DNA of 8,815 nt from Microcaldota archaeon (lineage in GTDB: Archaea; Aenigmatarchaeota; Aenigmatarchaeia; QMZP01; QMZT01), in the NCBI GenBank assembly GCA_013151465.1, contig JAADIF010000089.1:1-8815 (forward strand). Reading direction: 5' to 3'. Below the pieces are notes generated by a model that did no database searches, was not told the origin of the DNA, and was given only the letters and a program-made list of their open reading frames with translations. The position numbers were made by a program, and so were the translations under genes. This document shows positions 5,825 through 8,815 of this stretch, one piece after another. Every line of letters starts with the position of its first letter. Position 1 is the first letter of the stretch.

Positions 5825-6676
5825 TCACGTTTCCATAGGCGAAAGATTCTTTAACAACACCAAGAACCCAAGCGAGATTATAGGCGTGAAAAAGAATATC
5901 AGCAGCGTCTGTATCAGCAATATATTTCCTCCGCTCATGGGTGACATTATTGATGTCAGTATTATGAAAAACAATGAACCCACAATTATGAGCGTTATGT
6001 ATATTTCAGTGTAGAATGTGACCTGCTGCGAATATTCCTGAAGCATCCTTCGATACATCGACATGAATTCCTTTGATTTTCCTGTAAGGTATTCTTCCAT
6101 GCTTCCTCCGCGTGTTATGATTGAGAGCATCCCCCACAGTAACTCGGCAAATCTCGGCGATGCCGTATTGTTTGCTGCTTTTGATATGCTCGACGGAAGG
6201 TCCATTCCCAGCATCTTTACGTTTCTATATATGCGTTCGCATTCCTTTCCTATCTCCCCCTTCTTGAGCGATAATATCTTGAATACCTCCACTGATTGAA
6301 CACCGGAAGATGCGGTCGTTGTCATATATATAGTCGCGAAGGGCAGCTCCTTTTCTATCCTCTTTTTAATCGTCGCTGCCCGAAGTGCCGGATAATAGTA
6401 ACCCATAAGAAAGACAATCGATGATACGATGAGTGATATTATTATCGAGAACGTATACGCGTAAAGCCCGTATGTTGTGATTATCGTAAGAAAGAATGAA
6501 GATATTATCATCGTCACTGCAAAAGCTATGAATGAAAAAAGTATCACGATTGACAAATAATCTATGATATCATTATCCATTCTTGCGCGTTTCATCTGAA
6601 CCTTGAATGGCTCGAAATAATCCAGATATGGGCTTATGACGCTTCCGAATATCTTAGTGTAGAATTTATCACCCAT
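5825..6676 (-). CDS. tadB: Type II secretion system F-domain membrane protein (TadB / N-terminal half of FlaJ)
   Basis: The second platform protein of the machine, 283 residues. A cytoplasmic N-terminus (1-36) with basic residues precedes two spans (about 38-60 and 68-95). A cytoplasmic T2SSF domain (about 105-215) starts with EKELPFATIYMTTTASSGV and includes GMDLPSSISKAANN and the GGSMEEYL turn near 190-197. Two final spans lie at about 222-244 and 252-276. The protein has a single F domain, where the archaellum FlaJ has two in one chain of about 550 residues; paired with the next gene it restores the full set, as TadB/TadC do in Tad and Epd-like pili. The start is supported by TGAGGT (6688-6683), which overlaps the ATPase stop codon and sits 6 bp before the ATG, implying coupled translation. 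Confidence 0.85.
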   Translation of the reverse strand: MGDKFYTKIFGSVISPYLDYFEPFKVQMKRARMDNDIIDYLSIVILFSFIAFAVTMIISSFFLTIITTYGLYAYTFSIIISLIVSSIVFLMGYYYPALRAATIKKRIEKELPFATIYMTTTASSGVQSVEVFKILSLKKGEIGKECERIYRNVKMLGMDLPSSISKAANNTASPRFAELLWGMLSIITRGGSMEEYLTGKSKEFMSMYRRMLQEYSQQVTFYTEIYITLIIVGSLFFIILTSIMSPMSGGNILLIQTLLIFFFTPIISLGFLVLLKNLSPMET

Positions 6677-6685
6677 TCCAAGACC

Positions 6686-8560
6686 TCACATATCGTTGTC
6701 CACGGCGGCAAGTATCTTTTCGGGATTGATGTAATATTGTGTAACCATATCCGAGAATTGCTTATAGTCATATATTTTCTTGTCATGCAGCCATTCGAGA
6801 AATATTTTTCTCCGTCCGATCTCGTTGAGAATTTCCTTCTCCTTCATTCCTGTTATAGCCTTTATGTCATTCATTATCTTTGATTTATTCATGCTTATGA
6901 ATCCGTCACCTTCGGCTTTCCATTCAAAGACGCTGTTTGGGACAGGCCGTTCGTTCTCCACGCCTGTTATCTCTATTATCTCCTTGACTCTTCTTAAGTA
7001 TTTATCCTCTATCTTTGCCTGCGTAAGAAATATTATTATGTCTATATTCTCCACGAGCGTGGCAGAAAGTGAAATGGGCGGCGTTACGAGGCGGTCTATG
7101 AGCTGTGGGAATGATGCAGCATGTATGGTCGCAAGACCTGCATGGCCTGTTGCTATCTGCTGGAAAAGGACATACGCCTCTTTTCCCCGGACTTCACCAA
7201 CTATTATATAATCTGGCCTTTGCCTAAGGGATTCCTTCAGAAGGTCAAACAGGCTGACCTCTCCTATTTTCCCTTCTCCGACTGATATAGGCGTCCTTGC
7301 AACTTCCGGAACCCAGTGAGGATGAGAAAGCCGCAGCTCAGGCGTGTCCTCTATGGACACCACCTTGAGTGATGGCTTGATGAAAAGTGAAAGCGCATTC
7401 AAGAGCGATGTTTTTCCTGTGGCGGTGCCTCCGGAGATGAGGATGGATTTTCTGTATTCTATCGCAAGCCATAAATATGCAAGCATGAGAGAATTCAATG
7501 TTCCCTTTTCTAGCATATGCACTGGCGTAAGCGGCATCGATGTGAATTTTCTTATGGTGAAATTGGAGCCCTTCATAGCTATATCCGTTCCAAGTGTCGC
7601 CTGTATTCTCGAACCGTCTGGAAGCCCGCCATTTACAAGCGGCTCTGAAACGGATATGGAACGCCCGCATTTTTGAGCAAGTTTCATAACGAACATATCG
7701 AGCTCGTCCTTATCCGTGAACTTTATGTTCGTCCTGAGAGAATTTAATTTAGGGTTGCGGTGATAGACATAAATAGGAACACCGAAACCGTCGCATGATA
7801 TGTCCTCTATCGAAGGGTCGCGCATAAGAGGTTCTATCTTTCCATATCCCACGACATCCCTTTCGATGTAATATTCCAATATCTCCATTTTCTGGGCATT
7901 GAGTTTTTTTATATTGGATAATATGCTTCTTGTTTCCGCACGAAGTATGTTCTTTGCTTTGACCTCGCCAATCTTTGCAAAGTTAACATCAAGGCGCTCC
8001 TCAAGCTCCTTTTTGGTATCCTCTATTATCTTCCTGTCGAGGACTGATATGGGAGGCTCTATTACCTTGTAAATGATTGCGTTCTCCTTCGGATCCCATT
8101 CTATAATCGCGTATGCATAGACTTTCTCGTTTCGTCTTGGGGAAAGCGGTATCAATGGATAAGAAATCCTTGTATTTTCTATACCGGTTGCCTGCATATC
8201 GTCATCTTCAGGAACAAGTGAAATGCCTTTCATCTTTTCTACGATTCCAAGATCTACGCCTTTTTCGCTGGTTTTTTTAGGGGCAGCCTTTCCTGCATCG
8301 CTATCGGCTCTGTTGGATGACATCGCAGAGGTCATCCCGCTGCCATTTATGACAGGATTATTAAGTATTATGGTAGTTCCATCGCCACCGACATATCTGG
8401 TAGGCGACTGTGCATTGTTTGTAGAATGTCTTTTTCTCATCGCTGCTACAAGCCTTTCAACTATCAGCGAAGCTCCTCTCATTTTCCTTTTGTGAGAATC
8501 TGACGTCTTTCCTGAGGAGCTTCCCTTCGTCTTTCTTTTTATTTTTGGTATACGCAACAT
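6686..8560 (-). CDS. tadA: Secretion/pilus assembly ATPase of the TadA/FlaI (VirB11-like) family
   Basis: This is the hexameric cytoplasmic motor that powers pilin assembly or secretion. The protein has 624 residues, clearly longer than usual FlaI (about 500-550). Residues 1-115 are an unusual extension: a basic start, an amphipathic-looking helix (28-44), then a Ser/Gly/Asn/Ala/Lys-rich stretch likely disordered. Residues 145-370 form the N-terminal ATPase domain, with GYGKIEPLMRDPSIEDI (238-254), EPLVNGGLPDGSRIQATLG (306-324) and NFTIRKF (333-339). The RecA-like domain follows with Walker A GGTATGKT (377-384), the Asp box IEDTPELRL (403-411), Walker B YIIVGEVRG with E456 (451-459) and the His box ATGHAGLATIHA (470-481). 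All catalytic motifs are intact. The C-terminal ~80 residues are helical and charged. The next gene begins 9 bp after the stop, and an unknown gene ends 30 bp upstream. Archaellum, Tad-like and Epd-like ATPases cannot be told apart by sequence reading alone, but the separate tadB and tadC genes favour the Tad/Epd type. Confidence 0.93.
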   Translation of the reverse strand: MLRIPKIKRKTKGSSSGKTSDSHKRKMRGASLIVERLVAAMRKRHSTNNAQSPTRYVGGDGTTIILNNPVINGSGMTSAMSSNRADSDAGKAAPKKTSEKGVDLGIVEKMKGISLVPEDDDMQATGIENTRISYPLIPLSPRRNEKVYAYAIIEWDPKENAIIYKVIEPPISVLDRKIIEDTKKELEERLDVNFAKIGEVKAKNILRAETRSILSNIKKLNAQKMEILEYYIERDVVGYGKIEPLMRDPSIEDISCDGFGVPIYVYHRNPKLNSLRTNIKFTDKDELDMFVMKLAQKCGRSISVSEPLVNGGLPDGSRIQATLGTDIAMKGSNFTIRKFTSMPLTPVHMLEKGTLNSLMLAYLWLAIEYRKSILISGGTATGKTSLLNALSLFIKPSLKVVSIEDTPELRLSHPHWVPEVARTPISVGEGKIGEVSLFDLLKESLRQRPDYIIVGEVRGKEAYVLFQQIATGHAGLATIHAASFPQLIDRLVTPPISLSATLVENIDIIIFLTQAKIEDKYLRRVKEIIEITGVENERPVPNSVFEWKAEGDGFISMNKSKIMNDIKAITGMKEKEILNEIGRRKIFLEWLHDKKIYDYKQFSDMVTQYYINPEKILAAVDNDM

Positions 8561-8590
8561 GCAGAAAACCCCATATAATTATTAAATGCG

Positions 8591-8815
8591 CTATATATTA
8601 ATACTGTTTATCCATATCTCATTGCCATGTTTGTGTATCATCGCTTTCCTTGAAACGCTCACTATTCTACTCTCGCGTATTTCTATATTCTGATTATGCG
8701 TGAGTGCGTATAATTTATCTGAAACTTTTCTCCCGTCAGGCAGTATATTTATGAAAAGTCCATCATTGTTGAGTATTATTTCATAATAGTTTCCGTTTAT
8801 CTTTTGTGGTATTGA
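8591..8815 (-). CDS. Uncharacterised protein, C-terminal end only (cut by window edge)
   Basis: An uninterrupted minus-strand frame enters from the right edge and ends at TAG (8593-8591), giving the last 74 residues. Codon use resembles the neighbours, with many ATA codons. The segment is rich in alternating hydrophobic and polar residues (such as YYEIILNNDGLFINILPDG near the start) and looks like beta strands; its last third is basic. No transmembrane segment, Cys or recognisable motif is visible. It ends 30 bp before the ATPase gene on the same strand and is probably in the same operon, so it may be a component or cargo of the pilus machine. I do not recognise the family. Confidence 0.65.
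   Translation of the reverse strand, partial: SIPQKINGNYYEIILNNDGLFINILPDGRKVSDKLYALTHNQNIEIRESRIVSVSRKAMIHKHGNEIWINSINI
8592..8602 (-). promoter_or_regulatory. TATA-box candidate of the ATPase gene
   Basis: The minus strand reads ATTAATATATA, centred about 37 bp before the ATPase start codon. It overlaps the last codons and stop of the upstream gene. It would give a leader of about 10 bases, containing no classic ribosome site other than GGGG about 10 bp from the ATG. Read-through from upstream is equally possible. Confidence 0.35.

Noticed and set aside
5818..5830. Frameshift splitting a single FlaJ gene
   Set aside because: The first gene ends with a clean stop, the second has its own ATG and nearby ribosome site, and each product has the full set of membrane spans for one F-domain protein.
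6780..7211. 143-residue plus-strand open frame
   Set aside because: Antisense to conserved ATPase sequence, with no SD site, promoter or recognisable domain.
7338..7676. Two ~110-residue open frames on opposite strands inside the ATPase gene
   Set aside because: Both are shadows of the ATPase coding sequence, which has intact Walker motifs across this region.

Overview
The window looks like a piece of an archaeal chromosome. The signs are a KaiC/RecA-like ATPase, a DUF63 membrane protein, an archaeal FAD-synthase-like nucleotidyltransferase, V4R-domain proteins, and an archaellum/Tad-type secretion ATPase with its two membrane partners. TATA-box-like sequences sit about 26-37 bp upstream of several start codons, and three of those genes have no Shine-Dalgarno sequence, which fits leaderless archaeal transcripts. 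Genes inside operons instead carry GGTG/GAGGT-type ribosome sites. Base composition is moderately AT-rich. Lineage cannot be fixed from this window; a euryarchaeal or DPANN-type archaeon would fit. Coding density is very high, and no gene-free stretch exceeds about 155 bp. No RNA gene, insertion sequence or CRISPR array was seen.

Left part (1-1900, plus strand): the end of one V4R-domain protein, then a complete V4R paralogue. The two are tandem duplicates sharing a C..H..C..C pattern. After them comes a 372-residue protein with its own promoter and the strongest ribosome site in the window. Its N-terminal half resembles the N-acyl-amino-acid synthase / autoinducer synthase (FeeM/LuxI-like) branch of the GNAT fold. 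This is the most unusual gene here, but the assignment is an inference from motifs.

Middle (1920-3964): a single-domain KaiC-like ATPase (minus) and an agmatinase/arginase-family ureohydrolase (plus) diverge from a 154-bp region with two TATA boxes and a perfect 7-bp inverted repeat. The ureohydrolase converges, with only 4 bp between stops, on a small FAD-synthase/cytidylyltransferase-like gene (minus).

Right part (4004-8815, minus strand): a compact operon read from right to left. It holds the end of an unknown protein, a TadA/FlaI-type ATPase with a long low-complexity N-terminal extension, two separate single-domain FlaJ/TadB/TadC-like membrane proteins, and a DUF63 membrane protein. Gaps between the last four are 4-9 bp. 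Together the ATPase and the two membrane proteins form the motor and platform of a type IV-pilus-like (Tad/Epd-like) machine. The pilin and prepilin peptidase are not in the window and may lie beyond its right edge or elsewhere.
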